DNA from: Thermoguttaceae bacterium
GTDB lineage: Bacteria; Planctomycetota; Planctomycetia; Pirellulales; Thermoguttaceae
Direction of reading: 5' to 3'
Assembly (NCBI GenBank): GCA_017937485.1
Contig: JAGBDN010000009.1
Coordinates: forward strand, 16,364-80,363
Length of the DNA stretch: 64,000 bases
Shown here: piece after piece, positions 18,558 through 27,521 of the stretch
Numbering within the stretch: position 1 is the stretch's first letter
How the letters are laid out: every line of letters begins with the position of its first letter
Made by a program: the position numbers and the translations under genes
The notes under the pieces: model-generated
Database searches by the model: none
What the model saw: only the letters and a program-made list of their open reading frames with translations
What the model was told of the DNA's origin: nothing

Positions 18558-19766
18558 TTACTCCGTCAACGCGGCGACGATTTGCTCGACCGTCGCGGTT
18601 CCGGTAACGCCGATCTGCTTGATCGTGATCGACGAGACGACGCCCGCTAAAAACGCCGACTCGACGAGCGAAAAACCGAGCGATTTCGCGAAAACGAAAC
18701 CGGCGTTCGTCGCGTCGCCCGCGCCGCAAATATCGAACGGCGGGGAAACCGGGCGCGGCGGGACGGCGGAAACGGCGATTTCGGTTGTTTGCGTTGTTTG
18801 CGTTGTTTGCGGCGTCGAGGCGAGCCGGGGGAAATCGGCGGTTGGCGACGTTTGGGAAACGTCGGCGGTTTCGGCGGTCGAGGAAAGCGGGGAAAGGGCG
18901 ACGTCAAAAAGGAGGGAACCGAGGGCGCCGCGCGTCGCCAATACCGGGCGACCGTTGCGCTTCGCCAACCAAGCGCCCGCTTCGCAAAGCGCCGCGACGT
19001 TCGACTCCGCGTCGCCGGAGAGCGTCGTTTCTCGTTTGCGGTCGGCCCCGCGAGCGGTCGCGAAAACGTCGAGAAGTTCGTTCGCGTTGCACTTGACGAG
19101 CGTTTCGCGGTAACTTTCGGCGAAAAAGCGCGAGTCGCAAAGGAAGAAAACGTCGGGGTTGGCGCGGGCGACGTCCGCCAAAAAGGCGCGGAAGTTCGGC
19201 GAAAACGTCGTTTCCGAACCGGGCGGGAACTGCTCCAAAACGACGACCGCGTCGAACTCCGCGACGCGCTTGCGGAAGTTGGCTTGGAGCGCGTCGACCG
19301 CCGACGCCGGGAACGGGCCCGGGTTGCGAACGTCGAAACGATTCGACTCGACCCAACCGCCGGCGCCGTCCGGGTTCGTCGGCTTAACATAAGTCGACGT
19401 AAGGACTTCCGACGACGCGACCATTCCGGAAACGTCGGCGCCGATTCCGCGAAGCGCTTTCAAAAGCTCGAAACCGTCGCCGTCGTCGCCGACGATTCCG
19501 AAGCAAAACGTCGCCGCGCCGAGCGCCCGCAAGTTGTTCGCGACCGTCCCGCCCGCTCCGGCAAAGACGCGTCGCGCCCGGATTTGGAACGCCGTTTTCC
19601 CGGTTTCGACCGAAATTTCGTTTAATTCCGGCGACAAAAAGAGATATTTGTCGAGACAAAAGTCGCCGATCACCGCGATTTTCGGCGTTTTCGCGGCGGC
19701 GAGACGCGCCAAACGGTCGGCTAAGTCGGCGGGCGGAGCGAACGGAACGGGCGTTAAATCGGACAT
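18558..19766 (-). CDS. PfkB/RfaE-like carbohydrate kinase
   Basis: A 402-residue ribokinase-family kinase. It opens with 'IAVIGDFCLDKYLFL', has the 'FAGAGGTVANNLRALGA' substrate loop and ends with the anion-hole and base motif DICGAGDATNAGF (about residues 340-352). The 'GDxxLDxY' start and '...GGTVANNL' are closest to the kinase half of HldE/RfaE (heptose-7-phosphate kinase), but no nucleotidyltransferase half follows. A low-complexity insert (PQTTQTTQTTEIA and flanks, about residues 295-325) sits before the GAGD motif. Substrate uncertain. HAD phosphatase and kinase are neighbours on the same strand, as in sugar-phosphate pathways. Confidence 0.85.
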   Translation of the reverse strand: MSDLTPVPFAPPADLADRLARLAAAKTPKIAVIGDFCLDKYLFLSPELNEISVETGKTAFQIRARRVFAGAGGTVANNLRALGAATFCFGIVGDDGDGFELLKALRGIGADVSGMVASSEVLTSTYVKPTNPDGAGGWVESNRFDVRNPGPFPASAVDALQANFRKRVAEFDAVVVLEQFPPGSETTFSPNFRAFLADVARANPDVFFLCDSRFFAESYRETLVKCNANELLDVFATARGADRKRETTLSGDAESNVAALCEAGAWLAKRNGRPVLATRGALGSLLFDVALSPLSSTAETADVSQTSPTADFPRLASTPQTTQTTQTTEIAVSAVPPRPVSPPFDICGAGDATNAGFVFAKSLGFSLVESAFLAGVVSSITIKQIGVTGTATVEQIVAALTE

Positions 19767-19850
19767 TGGGAGCGCTTTCGGGAAAATAGGGGGATTGGCG
19801 CGGTCGCGAAAGTTGGCGGTTTTAGGGAAGACGCGGGGACGACGGCGAGT

Positions 19851-20681
19851 TTAAGCGTCGGCGCCGGTCGTTAAAAAGCGGAACAAACGCTCCGGAGCGG
19901 CAAAGTCCGGCGCGATAACGTCGGCGCCCGCTTCGAGGAGTCGGCCCCGCTTCCAAGCGTCGACGCCGGCGCCGGGGTTCGCTTCGTTCGTCGCGACGCC
20001 GACCGCGTAACCGCCGACTTCGCGGACGTTTTCGATCTCGACGTAACCGTCGCCGAAGCCGACCAACTCCGCGCCGTCGAGTTTGTTAATCTCAATCAAG
20101 CGCGAGATGACGAGCGCTTTCGAGAACGTCTTGTAATCGTCCTGCGCGCCGTAAATTCCGCCGTCGAAAAAGTCCGTTAATTGAAGGAGTTCCGCCTCTT
20201 GCTTGACGTAAAACTCGTCGGTGCCGCTGGCGAGATAAAGTTTGTAACCGGCTTCGCGCAAAAGAGTTAAGAAACGACGCGCTCCCGGGACGACGAAATC
20301 GTCCGGAGAAGCGGTTCCGGCGGCCAACGCGTCGACTCGGCTTTGAATCCGCTCTTGAAGACGTCGCAAATATTCCTTTTTGTACAAAAGCGGATCGAGC
20401 GGCGTTCCTCCGCGCTCCTCGACTTCCTTCGCCAACTGAATGCATTGGTAAATCGTTTGTTTGCCGGTGATTCGGTCGACGAAATCGCGAACGATTCGCT
20501 CCGCTTCCGCCGCGTCCTCCATCGTTTCGAGGAGAACTTCGCAAAAATACGGAACCATAATGTTCTGCCAACCTTCGCGAACGAGGCTCAACGTGCCGTC
20601 GAAATCGAAAAGCGCGGCGCGAAAACGGCGGTCGGTTTGAGGGGCGCGGATAATTTCAAGAGAAAACGGCGAGGCGGTCAA
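19851..20681 (-). CDS. HAD superfamily hydrolase
   Basis: 276 residues. Motif I is AALFDFDGTLS (nucleophile Asp), motif II LYLASGTDE, and motif III/IV 'LVGFGDGYVEIENVREVGG'. Together they mark a C1-cap HAD phosphatase of the phosphoglycolate-phosphatase/beta-phosphoglucomutase group. I set the start at a TTG (20681) because AGGAG lies 8 nt before it and the residues upstream are not family-like. The final 'AWKRGRLLEAGADVIAPDF' is typical of HADs. Substrate unknown. It is upstream of the PfkB kinase gene, separated by about 85 nt. Confidence 0.85.
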   Translation of the reverse strand: MTASPFSLEIIRAPQTDRRFRAALFDFDGTLSLVREGWQNIMVPYFCEVLLETMEDAAEAERIVRDFVDRITGKQTIYQCIQLAKEVEERGGTPLDPLLYKKEYLRRLQERIQSRVDALAAGTASPDDFVVPGARRFLTLLREAGYKLYLASGTDEFYVKQEAELLQLTDFFDGGIYGAQDDYKTFSKALVISRLIEINKLDGAELVGFGDGYVEIENVREVGGYAVGVATNEANPGAGVDAWKRGRLLEAGADVIAPDFAAPERLFRFLTTGADA

Positions 20682-21081
20682 CGGAACGCTCCTTTCGGGA
20701 CGGTAAAGCGGCGAAATTGGGAAGATTGACGGGGATAGAAAGCGGCGAACCGTCGTCGAGGACGGCAATTTGTTCGCGGTTTCGACCGTTCTATTTTAAC
20801 TCCAGCCGTCGCCGTTTGTCAAGGAACGAACGAATTTTGAGAGAATTTCTCGTAAAATAATCGCAAGATTCGCCGACCGCGCAAAGAAAACGAAAATAAA
20901 AACCATTTGATTTTTTAATCAAAAGGTAATCTATATTTCTTTTAAAAAAGCGTTTTTGGAAGTTTTCAGCGGTAAAAGAATGGAAAAAACGAGAAAAAAG
21001 AAGAAAAACAGACCGCCGCGTCGAGCCAAAACGCAAGACGCGGCGAATCGGAAGAAAGGACGGCGTTCGACGGGGGACGGT
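20682..21081. other. AT-rich intergenic region
   Basis: 400 bases between the HAD gene and the end of the GT2 gene. The part from about 20860 to 20960 is strongly AT-rich. It should hold the HAD gene's promoter, but no clean element was found. Confidence 0.4.
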
Positions 21082-22575
21082 TTAACGTTCCGGCGTCGCG
21101 ACGACGAAGAAACGAGCGCCGGAAACGAATTGGTCGAGCCAACGCGTCCAACGGAAGAGCGAATCGTAAAGTTTGAGCGCTTTCCGACTCGGCGTTTTGC
21201 CGTCGCGTTGACCTAAGAACGCCGCGAGCGCGTCAAAGCGTTCAATTTTTTCGGCGCGGAATCCGGCGGCGGCGAGGTTTCGTTTGATTTCTCGTTCCGA
21301 ATAAGATTCCGAACCGCAAGCGGGAAGCGTAAAAACGACGCGACCGTTAGATTTTAACAGCGAACGGAGGCGACCGAAGGCGTCGGCGTCGTCGAAACGG
21401 AGCGCGTCGACTCGGTTGAAAGCGACGATCGCGTCGTATTCGGCGTTGCAGACGACGAGCGTTTTGGATTCGGCGCTTTGGGAAGGTTGCGCGGTCGGGG
21501 CGCTTTCCGTCGATTGGGAGGAATCGCTAAAATCGAGAAGCGGAGCGTTTTCGTCGGACGCGTCGAGGCGGAGGCGAGCGACGTCGACGACCGCGTTGCC
21601 GTCGTAACCGGCGCGTAAAAATTTGACGTTTTTCGCGTCCGCGTCGGCGAGCGTCAACCGTTCTTTTTGCGGCAGATAGCGCGACGTTTCCCCTTGGCCC
21701 GCGCCGATTTCGAGCGTTTGCAAACCGAGATAAGGAACGGCCTTGGCGACGGTCGCTTTGGTTGAAAGACGGCTGCGTTCGAACGTTTGCGCGGCGGCTC
21801 CGTCGGAATCGCCGTCGTAAAAACAGTCGTCGACGAGCCAATATTTAACGATGGTGCGGATCGCGCTGACGCCGTCTTTCCAACCGATTTTCTTCCCTTC
21901 CGAGTAACGGCGTCCGTTGTAACTGATCGGCACTTCGTAGACCGTCCAGCCGCGCTTGGCGATTTTCGCGGTGATTTCCGGCTCGATTCCAAACCGATTT
22001 GAACGGAGCGGAATCGACTTTAACACGTCGGCGCGAAACGCTTTATAACACGTTTCCATATCGGTCAGGTCGAGTCCGGTCGTCCAGTTGGAAAGATGGG
22101 TTAAAAATAGATTTCCGAGCTTGTGATGATAATTGACAATTTTGCGCGTTTCGCGAGTCGCAAATCGCGAACCGTACACGACGTCGGCGCGACCGTCGAG
22201 AAGAGGGGCCAAGACGAGCGAATATTCGTTCGGATTGTATTCGAGGTCGGCGTCTTGAATAATCGCGTAATCGCCTCTCGTTTCTTGGATTGCGCGTCGG
22301 ATGGCGGCGCCTTTTCCTTGATTTTTCGGCTGTCGAAACGCTCGAATTTTGTTCGGATAACGGGCGACGATCGACGCGATCACCTCCGGCGTGCGGTCGG
22401 TCGAGCAATCATCGACGAGAATCAGTTCCCGGTCGACGCCCTCGGGAAGGGGCGCCGCCAAAACGCGCTCGACGACTCGCGCCAAATACGCCTGTTCGTT
22501 GTAAACCGGAATCAAAATCGAAAAGAGGACGCTCCCGCGTTCGGCGGAAGTCGACGGCGAAACGTTGGCGCTCAT
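21082..22575 (-). CDS. Glycosyltransferase family 2 fused to a SAM methyltransferase-like domain
   Basis: 497 residues. The N-terminal about 245 are a GT2 of the dolichyl-phosphate-sugar synthase type: SILIPVYNEQAYL, LILVDDCSTDRTPEVI, 'GKGAAIRRAIQETRGDYAII', then the DxD-equivalent QDADLEYNP and METCYKAFR. No membrane anchor is visible. From about residue 275 a class I methyltransferase begins with 'LQTLEIGAGQGETSRYLP', has 'LTLADADAKNVKFLRAGY' and ends in a strand with 'GRVVFTLPACG'. A Ser/Gln/Thr-rich insert (about 350-370) splits the methyltransferase. Probably makes or edits a lipid-linked or surface sugar (inference). Confidence 0.87.
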   Translation of the reverse strand: MSANVSPSTSAERGSVLFSILIPVYNEQAYLARVVERVLAAPLPEGVDRELILVDDCSTDRTPEVIASIVARYPNKIRAFRQPKNQGKGAAIRRAIQETRGDYAIIQDADLEYNPNEYSLVLAPLLDGRADVVYGSRFATRETRKIVNYHHKLGNLFLTHLSNWTTGLDLTDMETCYKAFRADVLKSIPLRSNRFGIEPEITAKIAKRGWTVYEVPISYNGRRYSEGKKIGWKDGVSAIRTIVKYWLVDDCFYDGDSDGAAAQTFERSRLSTKATVAKAVPYLGLQTLEIGAGQGETSRYLPQKERLTLADADAKNVKFLRAGYDGNAVVDVARLRLDASDENAPLLDFSDSSQSTESAPTAQPSQSAESKTLVVCNAEYDAIVAFNRVDALRFDDADAFGRLRSLLKSNGRVVFTLPACGSESYSEREIKRNLAAAGFRAEKIERFDALAAFLGQRDGKTPSRKALKLYDSLFRWTRWLDQFVSGARFFVVATPER

Positions 22576-23015
22576 ATTAGTTTGCGTTGAATAGGGGAAG
22601 TAGGAAAGCGGACGACTAGCGAAAATAAATAAAATAAACGGTTCGGAGCGTTCGACTTCCGTCGCAAGAGGGCGAAACGGAACGTCGACAAACCCGGCGA
22701 AGTCGCGCTATTTTCTTTATATTAACCATTATAGCGAGAAGCGCAAGAAGGTGAAGCGGCGTCCGCGTTATTTTCGGGCGCTTTTGCGTCGCGACGGCGG
22801 AAAAATCGGACGGAACCGAAGAAAACGAACGATCGGAGGCTTTACGTCGGCGAAAAAACGTTATAATATAAAAGAGAAAAAACGCGACGAAAGAAGGGCG
22901 CCCGTCGCGTCGAAACGCTTGTTTGTCGCGGCGCCGTCTTTTCGAAACGTGAAACGTTAAGGTCGCCGAGCGAGCGAACGAACGACGGCGGCTTCTTTTT
23001 AAGAAAGGGTTGAAA
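22576..23015. other. Divergent intergenic region, GT2 and rubrerythrin
   Basis: 440 bases. Contains CTTTATATTAACCATTATAG near 22716-22735 and the rubrerythrin promoter candidate. No protein gene supported. Confidence 0.45.
22841..22867 (+). promoter_or_regulatory. Candidate promoter of rubrerythrin
   Basis: TTTACG (4 of 6 to TTGACA), a 15-nt spacer and a perfect TATAAT at 22862-22867, about 150 nt before the gene. The spacer is short. Confidence 0.35.
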
Positions 23016-23594
23016 ATGAAGAGTTTAAAAGGTACGAAGACCGAAGCGAATCTGTTGAAAGCGTTCGCCGGCGAGTCGCAAGCGCGCAACCGTTACACCT
23101 ACTTCGCGTCGCAAGCGAAGAAAGACGGGTTCGAACTCGTCGCCTCCGTTTTTGAAGAAACCGCGAACCAAGAAAAGGAACACGCGAAGCGTTTCTTTAA
23201 GTTCTTGGAAGGCGGCGACTTGGAAATCACCGCGACCTTCCCGGCGGGCAAAATCGGGACGACGCTCGAAAACCTCCTCGCGGCGGCTTGCGGCGAACAA
23301 GAGGAATGGGAACAAATGTATCCGGAATTCGCGAAAGTCGCGGAAGAAGAAGGCTTTAACGAAATCGCCGCCGTTTTCCGCAACGTCGCGATCGCCGAAA
23401 AACAACACGAACGCCGTTATCGCGGTTTCGCCGAAGCCGTTCAAAACGGAACGATGTTCGAAAACGACGGCGAAATCGTTTGGCGTTGCCGCAACTGCGG
23501 TTTCGTTCACCTCGGCAAGTCGGCGCCGAAAGTTTGCCCGGCCTGCGCGCACCCGCAAGCGCACTTCGAACGCCTCGCCGAGAACTGGAAGTAG
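23016..23594 (+). CDS. rbr: Rubrerythrin
   Basis: A 192-residue rubrerythrin: a non-haem di-iron peroxidase that reduces hydrogen peroxide in anaerobes and microaerobes. The ferritin-like four-helix domain has '[20 protein letters not shown]', '[14 protein letters not shown]' and '[10 protein letters not shown]', giving the Glu/His iron ligands. The C-terminal rubredoxin-like knot has CRNCG and [11 protein letters not shown]. The ATG at 23016 has AAAGGG 6 nt upstream and is better placed than a TTG 6 nt earlier. Monocistronic, with a terminator after it. Confidence 0.96.
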   Translation: MKSLKGTKTEANLLKAFAGESQARNRYTYFASQAKKDGFELVASVFEETANQEKEHAKRFFKFLEGGDLEITATFPAGKIGTTLENLLAAACGEQEEWEQMYPEFAKVAEEEGFNEIAAVFRNVAIAEKQHERRYRGFAEAVQNGTMFENDGEIVWRCRNCGFVHLGKSAPKVCPACAHPQAHFERLAENWK

Positions 23595-23646
23595 TTCGAA
23601 ACGCCGTTTTTTAAAGAGTCTTTGATTTTTTGAAAACGGAAACGAA

Positions 23647-23691
23647 AACGCGCCGTTCGAGCGGTTGAAAACGCCGAACGGCGCGTTTTTT
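23647..23691 (+). terminator. Rho-independent terminator of rubrerythrin
   Basis: A 13-bp perfect stem AACGCGCCGTTCG / CGAACGGCGCGTT followed by T residues, 50 nt after the stop codon. Confidence 0.88.
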
Positions 23692-23770
23692 GTCGACGTT
23701 GAACGGGACGCAAACGCCGCGTTTGAAAACGTTGAAAAATGTTTGATTAATCGGCGGCTCCGGCGTCGCT

Positions 23771-24442
23771 TCAAAAGAGCGAGCGGAGTTCCCGCGTCTT
23801 GGCGACGACGTCCGGCGCTTGCGTTATCTCTGTAACGAGCGCGATTCTTTCGATGCCGAGCGAGCGCAACGTCTTGATGTGGCGCGCTTTAATTCCGCCC
23901 ATTACGGTGCTGGGAACGGTCGTCGCTTTTCTTAATTCCGCTAAAAGTTCGAGCCCGACCGGCGGGTAGGCGACCGCTTTCGTCTGCGTCGCGAAAATCG
24001 GCCCGATATTTAAATAGTCGACGTTAAGCGCTTGCGCTTCTTGGATTTCCGCGAGGTTGTGCGTCGACGCGCCGATCAATAATTCCGGCGCTAAACGTTT
24101 GGCAATTTGGAACGGCAAGTCGTCTTGGCCGAGGTGAACGCCGTCCGCGTTCGCCGCCAGCGCGACGTCGAGGCGGTCGTCGACGATAAAGAGCGCGCCG
24201 AAACGGTTTGCGAGTTTGCGGCATTCGACGGCGAGTCGGAAAACGTCGCGGTCGGACGCCGTTTTTTCGCGAAGTTGAACGATTCGCGCGCCTCCTTCGA
24301 AAACTTGTCGAACGACGTCGAGCGGGTCGCGCCCGGCGCAAAATTCCGACGTAACGACCGGATAAATATCGACTTGACGAAACGCCGCCGCGCGTTCGGC
24401 GAGCGAGCGAAAACAGGACGACGGGGCGGTGAATGGCGACAT
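23771..24442 (-). CDS. thiE: Thiamine phosphate synthase
   Basis: A 223-residue TIM barrel joining HMP-PP with thiazole phosphate to give thiamine monophosphate. 'ARIVQLREKTASDRDVF' matches the pyrophosphate-binding strand; 'NADGVHLGQDDLP', 'LIGASTHNLAEIQEA', 'DYLNIGPIFATQTK' and 'VMGGIKARHI' follow in order. The ATG at 24442 was preferred to a TTG 15 nt upstream because of codon context, but neither has a clear ribosome site. It lies 281 nt downstream of the thi4 gene on the same strand and is probably part of the same riboswitch-controlled unit. Confidence 0.93.
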   Translation of the reverse strand: MSPFTAPSSCFRSLAERAAAFRQVDIYPVVTSEFCAGRDPLDVVRQVFEGGARIVQLREKTASDRDVFRLAVECRKLANRFGALFIVDDRLDVALAANADGVHLGQDDLPFQIAKRLAPELLIGASTHNLAEIQEAQALNVDYLNIGPIFATQTKAVAYPPVGLELLAELRKATTVPSTVMGGIKARHIKTLRSLGIERIALVTEITQAPDVVAKTRELRSLF

Positions 24443-24495
24443 AGTAAGCGGTTGCAAAAAAAGGTTGATCGTGAAAAAGAAAACGTCAGGCGGCG

Positions 24496-24538
24496 ACGCT
24501 AAACTTATAATAATAAACGCTTATTATAAGTTTAGCGT
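24496..24538. repeat. Perfect 18-bp inverted repeat between thi4 and thiE
   Basis: ACGCTAAACTTATAATAA at 24496-24513 pairs perfectly with TTATTATAAGTTTAGCGT at 24521-24538 around a 7-nt loop. It lacks a GC-rich stem base and a T run, so it is not a typical terminator. It may be a protein-binding palindrome, an mRNA processing hairpin or a small repeat element. Confidence 0.8.
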
Positions 24539-24723
24539 AATAAGCGCCGGAGTTCGGCAAATCGTCCGCGACGGCGCGTCGTCCGAATCAAGCGAATCGT
24601 TGGAGGCGACGCGGCGTCGGAGGCGCTCGAATCGTCGGAGACGGGCGGCGTCGGAGGCGCGCGAATAGTCCGAATCGTTGGAACCGGCGGTCGCGGACGA
24701 CCTTGGGAAAACGGTCGGTTCGA

Positions 24724-25500
24724 TTAACGTTGCAAACTTTCTTGAATCAAACGCGCCGCTTTGCGACCGGAAAGGAGCATACCGCCGAAAATCGGACCCA
24801 TTCTATAGCCGCCCATTACGTTGTTTGCGCTCATTCCGCAAGCGAAAAGATTCGGGAAATATTCGCGCGTGTTTTCGACCGTCGACGCTTCGCCGGACGT
24901 CGCGAACATCGGTTTTTCTCCGAGGATTCCGCCGGTCGGGGTGTCGAGTTTGATTTGCGCTTTTTTTGTCGCGAGATTGATAATTTCGCTCGGGTGCCCG
25001 GTGCCGTCGAGAACGCGTTTGGCGAGAACGACGAGCGGATCGACGTGCATTCCGAGGCGCTCGACCGGCGTCCAGTTGACGACGAGCCCGCCGATTTCGC
25101 CGTTTTTGAAGACGACGTCCTCGACGCTCATTGCGTTAAACAGTTTCGCGCCGGACTTTAACGCGCCGAAGATTAAACCGCTCGCCATCTCGACCGTGTC
25201 GAGCGTGAAAAAGCCGGGCGCGGTCGCGATCTCTTGCGTTCGAATTCCGAAATCGTCGAGAATTTCGAGCGCGTCGCGTTGAACGACGGCTTCGTTGAAG
25301 AGCATACCGCCGCCCCAGGTTCCGCCGCCAGGCGCGAGTTTGCGTTCGAAAATCGCCGTTTTGACGCCCGCGTCGGCCAAATATTTCGCCGCGACGAGAG
25401 CCGACGGGCCGCCGCCGACGATCGCGACGTCGACTTGAAGATAATCGTTAAGTTTTGCGCTAAAAGAAGATACGATCGCGGAAGAAACGAGGTTTTCCAT
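24724..25500 (-). CDS. thi4: Thiazole synthase Thi4, sulfide-dependent type
   Basis: 258 residues. Makes ADP-thiazole from NAD, glycine and sulfur. The FAD/NAD-fold start [21 protein letters not shown], then '[16 protein letters not shown]' and the C-terminal '[23 protein letters not shown]' are diagnostic. Yeast Thi4 destroys itself by giving up the sulfur of an active-site cysteine. Here the equivalent stretch reads GMHVDP, with His152 in place of cysteine, as in the archaeal catalytic Thi4 that uses free sulfide and Fe(II) under low oxygen. AAAGGA lies about 10 nt before the ATG, and a TPP riboswitch precedes the gene. Confidence 0.94.
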   Translation of the reverse strand: MENLVSSAIVSSFSAKLNDYLQVDVAIVGGGPSALVAAKYLADAGVKTAIFERKLAPGGGTWGGGMLFNEAVVQRDALEILDDFGIRTQEIATAPGFFTLDTVEMASGLIFGALKSGAKLFNAMSVEDVVFKNGEIGGLVVNWTPVERLGMHVDPLVVLAKRVLDGTGHPSEIINLATKKAQIKLDTPTGGILGEKPMFATSGEASTVENTREYFPNLFACGMSANNVMGGYRMGPIFGGMLLSGRKAARLIQESLQR

Positions 25501-25613
25501 CGTCGGCGTTTCCTTTCTTGAGCGAGGCGAAAGGAAATTGGGCCGATTGCGCGGCGTTCGAGCGACCTCGGTTAAACGGAAAGGTCGCGGGGAAACGGGG
25601 CGCGTCGCTCGTA

Positions 25614-25700
25614 ATTTCCTTCGCCGGCATTATCCGGAGCAGGTTCGAGGGGTGCTTCTCAGCCTCCGTTCGCGGTCGAACGAAAGCGCCCCCATTACGT
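25614..25700 (-). promoter_or_regulatory. TPP riboswitch (THI element)
   Basis: Read on the minus strand, conserved blocks appear in order: GGGGGCGC, GGCTGAGA, AGCACCCCTCGAACCTG and CCGGATAATGCCGGCG, ending 115-120 nt before the thi4 start. CTGAGA and the GGATAATGCC block are the pyrimidine- and pyrophosphate-sensing cores. Presumably represses thi4 (and thiE) when thiamine pyrophosphate is plentiful. The switch mode (terminator or ribosome-site masking) cannot be fixed by eye. Confidence 0.93.
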
Positions 25701-25887
25701 TGGCGGGTCGACCGAACGTTGGGATCGCGTCGCTAAACGTCGACCGTTCGGTCGTTTGCGTTGTTTCGGAAACGTTAGGCGCAAAAAAAAACGGACGGCG
25801 CGAAACGCTCGAAACGACGGTCATTATAATCGTTTGGCGGAAGAACGCAAGGGGGCGGCGTCATTTTTTTGACGTTTTGGAGAATTA

Positions 25888-25975
25888 GGAACGCTTATAA
25901 TAAGTCGCGCTAATGAAGACTCGGCGAATGAAGAAAATGGAATAAGCGGCGCTTATAATAAGCGAGGCTAATAAA
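25888..25975. repeat. Two copies of a GCTTATAATAAG motif
   Basis: CGCTTATAATAAGTCGCGCTAA near 25892 and GCGCTTATAATAAGCGAGGCTAA near 25949 are near-direct repeats about 57 nt apart. The core is an inverted repeat (GCTTAT/ATAAGC) and resembles the loop side of the inverted repeat between thi4 and thiE. Confidence 0.6.
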
Positions 25976-26096
25976 GAGCGGCGCCAAAACCGACGCGTTC
26001 GCGGGAGGAACGCGTCGGTTCGAGCGGTTGGAATATAGAAGCGTTGAACGGTTAAGCGATTAAACGACAACGCGTTAACGTTTGACGGGCGCGGCG

Positions 26097-27521
26097 TTAA
26101 TCTTTGTAAATTTCGGCGTGTTCCGGAACGTAAACGAAGGCGCCCGGTTCGCGTTCGCGGATTTTCGACGCAAGCGCTTGCGACGCCGACTTTTCGCCGT
26201 GTACGACGAACGTCGTTTTCGGCGGCGTCGGGAACGCGGCTCGCCAAGCGACCAGTTCGTTTTGGTCGGCGTGTCCGGAAATTCCTCGGACGACGATAAT
26301 TTCGGCTCGCACCTTGCGCGGCTTCCCGTGAATCCGAACCTCCGGCGCGCCGTCGACGATGATGCGCCCAAGCGTTCCGGCGGCTTGGTAGCCGAGGAAA
26401 ACGACCGAATTTTTCGCGTCGCCGATGTGATTCGCCAAGTGGTGCTTGATGCGACCGGCGTTGCACATCCCCGACGACGCGAGAATCAGCGCCGGGCCCT
26501 TCATGTCGTTCAGCTTGCGCGACTCGTCCGGCGTTCGCAGCAAACCGAGATTCGACAACGTTTGCGCTCCGCGTTTCGAAAGGGCGAGCGTCTCTTCGTC
26601 GAAACATTCCGGGTGCCGAACGAAAATTTCGGTCGCTTCGACCGCCATCGGGCTGTCGAGGAAAACGGGGACGTCGGACGGAATTCGCCCGGCTTCGCGG
26701 AGCGTCGCGATTCTGTACAAAATCTCTTGCGCTCGTTCGACCGCGAAAACCGGCATAATCGCTTTGCCGCCGCGAGCGACCGTTCGAGAAATCGCGTCCG
26801 CCAACTGGTCGTCGACCGACTCGACCGCCTCGGAGATTCGGTCGCCGTACGTCGACTCGAGGAAGAGGTGCGAAACGGGCGCGTCGTCGACGTAACATTC
26901 GGGATCGCGGAGGATAGGACGGTTGGCGCGGCCGAGGTCGCCGGAGAAGACGAGGCGTCGCGGCTCGTCGGTTTCGAGCGCCGGGCGGCTAAGCTCGATT
27001 TCAATGAAGGACGAGCCGAGAATATGTCCGGCGTCGCGGAACGTCGCGCGGACGCCGGGCGCGACTTGCGTCGGCGTCGAGTAGGGAATCGGGCGAAAAA
27101 GACGGAGCGTCGCGTCGACGTCGCCTTGCGTGTAAAGGGCGCGATTCGGACGGTTGGGATTCGGGGCGCGATTCTCTTTGGCGTGTCGCTTTTTCTTGAA
27201 CGCGACGTCTTCTTCTTGAATGCGCGCCGAGTCGAAAAGGATTAAACGAGCCAGTTCGAGCGTCGCCGGGACGCCGTAAATCGCGCCTTTGAACCCGTCG
27301 GCGACGAGTTTCGGGAGCAAACCGCAGTGGTCGAGGTGCGCGTGCGTCAAGAAAACGGCGTCGAGCGCGCTCGGATTTTCCGGGAGTCGCTCCCAGTTGC
27401 GACCGAGGTGCGCCCGTTCTTGGACGAGTCCGCAGTCGACGAGGAATTGAAAATTGTCGCAAACGACGAGATGTTTCGAGCCGGTAACGCTTCCGGCGGC
27501 TCCGCAAAATTGAAATTCCAT
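26097..27521 (-). CDS. Beta-CASP metallo-beta-lactamase RNA-processing exonuclease
   Basis: 474 residues. The metallo-beta-lactamase fold has THAHLDHCG (H60, H62, D64, H65), then 'DAGHILGSSFIEIE' and 'VFSGDLGR'. The beta-CASP insertion (about 190-390) has 'MPVFAVERAQEIL' and 'VFLDSPMAVEATEIF', and the C-terminal motifs 'ILASSGMCNAGRIKHHL' and 'ISGHADQNELV' complete the zinc site. Closest to the YSH1/CPSF73-like bacterial group involved in RNA cleavage or trimming; RNase J is longer. GAAAGGA precedes the ATG. It is alone, with no operon partner. Confidence 0.92.
   Translation of the reverse strand: MEFQFCGAAGSVTGSKHLVVCDNFQFLVDCGLVQERAHLGRNWERLPENPSALDAVFLTHAHLDHCGLLPKLVADGFKGAIYGVPATLELARLILFDSARIQEEDVAFKKKRHAKENRAPNPNRPNRALYTQGDVDATLRLFRPIPYSTPTQVAPGVRATFRDAGHILGSSFIEIELSRPALETDEPRRLVFSGDLGRANRPILRDPECYVDDAPVSHLFLESTYGDRISEAVESVDDQLADAISRTVARGGKAIMPVFAVERAQEILYRIATLREAGRIPSDVPVFLDSPMAVEATEIFVRHPECFDEETLALSKRGAQTLSNLGLLRTPDESRKLNDMKGPALILASSGMCNAGRIKHHLANHIGDAKNSVVFLGYQAAGTLGRIIVDGAPEVRIHGKPRKVRAEIIVVRGISGHADQNELVAWRAAFPTPPKTTFVVHGEKSASQALASKIREREPGAFVYVPEHAEIYKD

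Noticed and set aside
25885..26898. A 337-residue minus-strand frame overlapping the metallo-beta-lactamase gene
   Set aside because: It is a shifted reading of the same strand and consists of Arg/Ser runs; the zinc-site motifs lie in the other frame.
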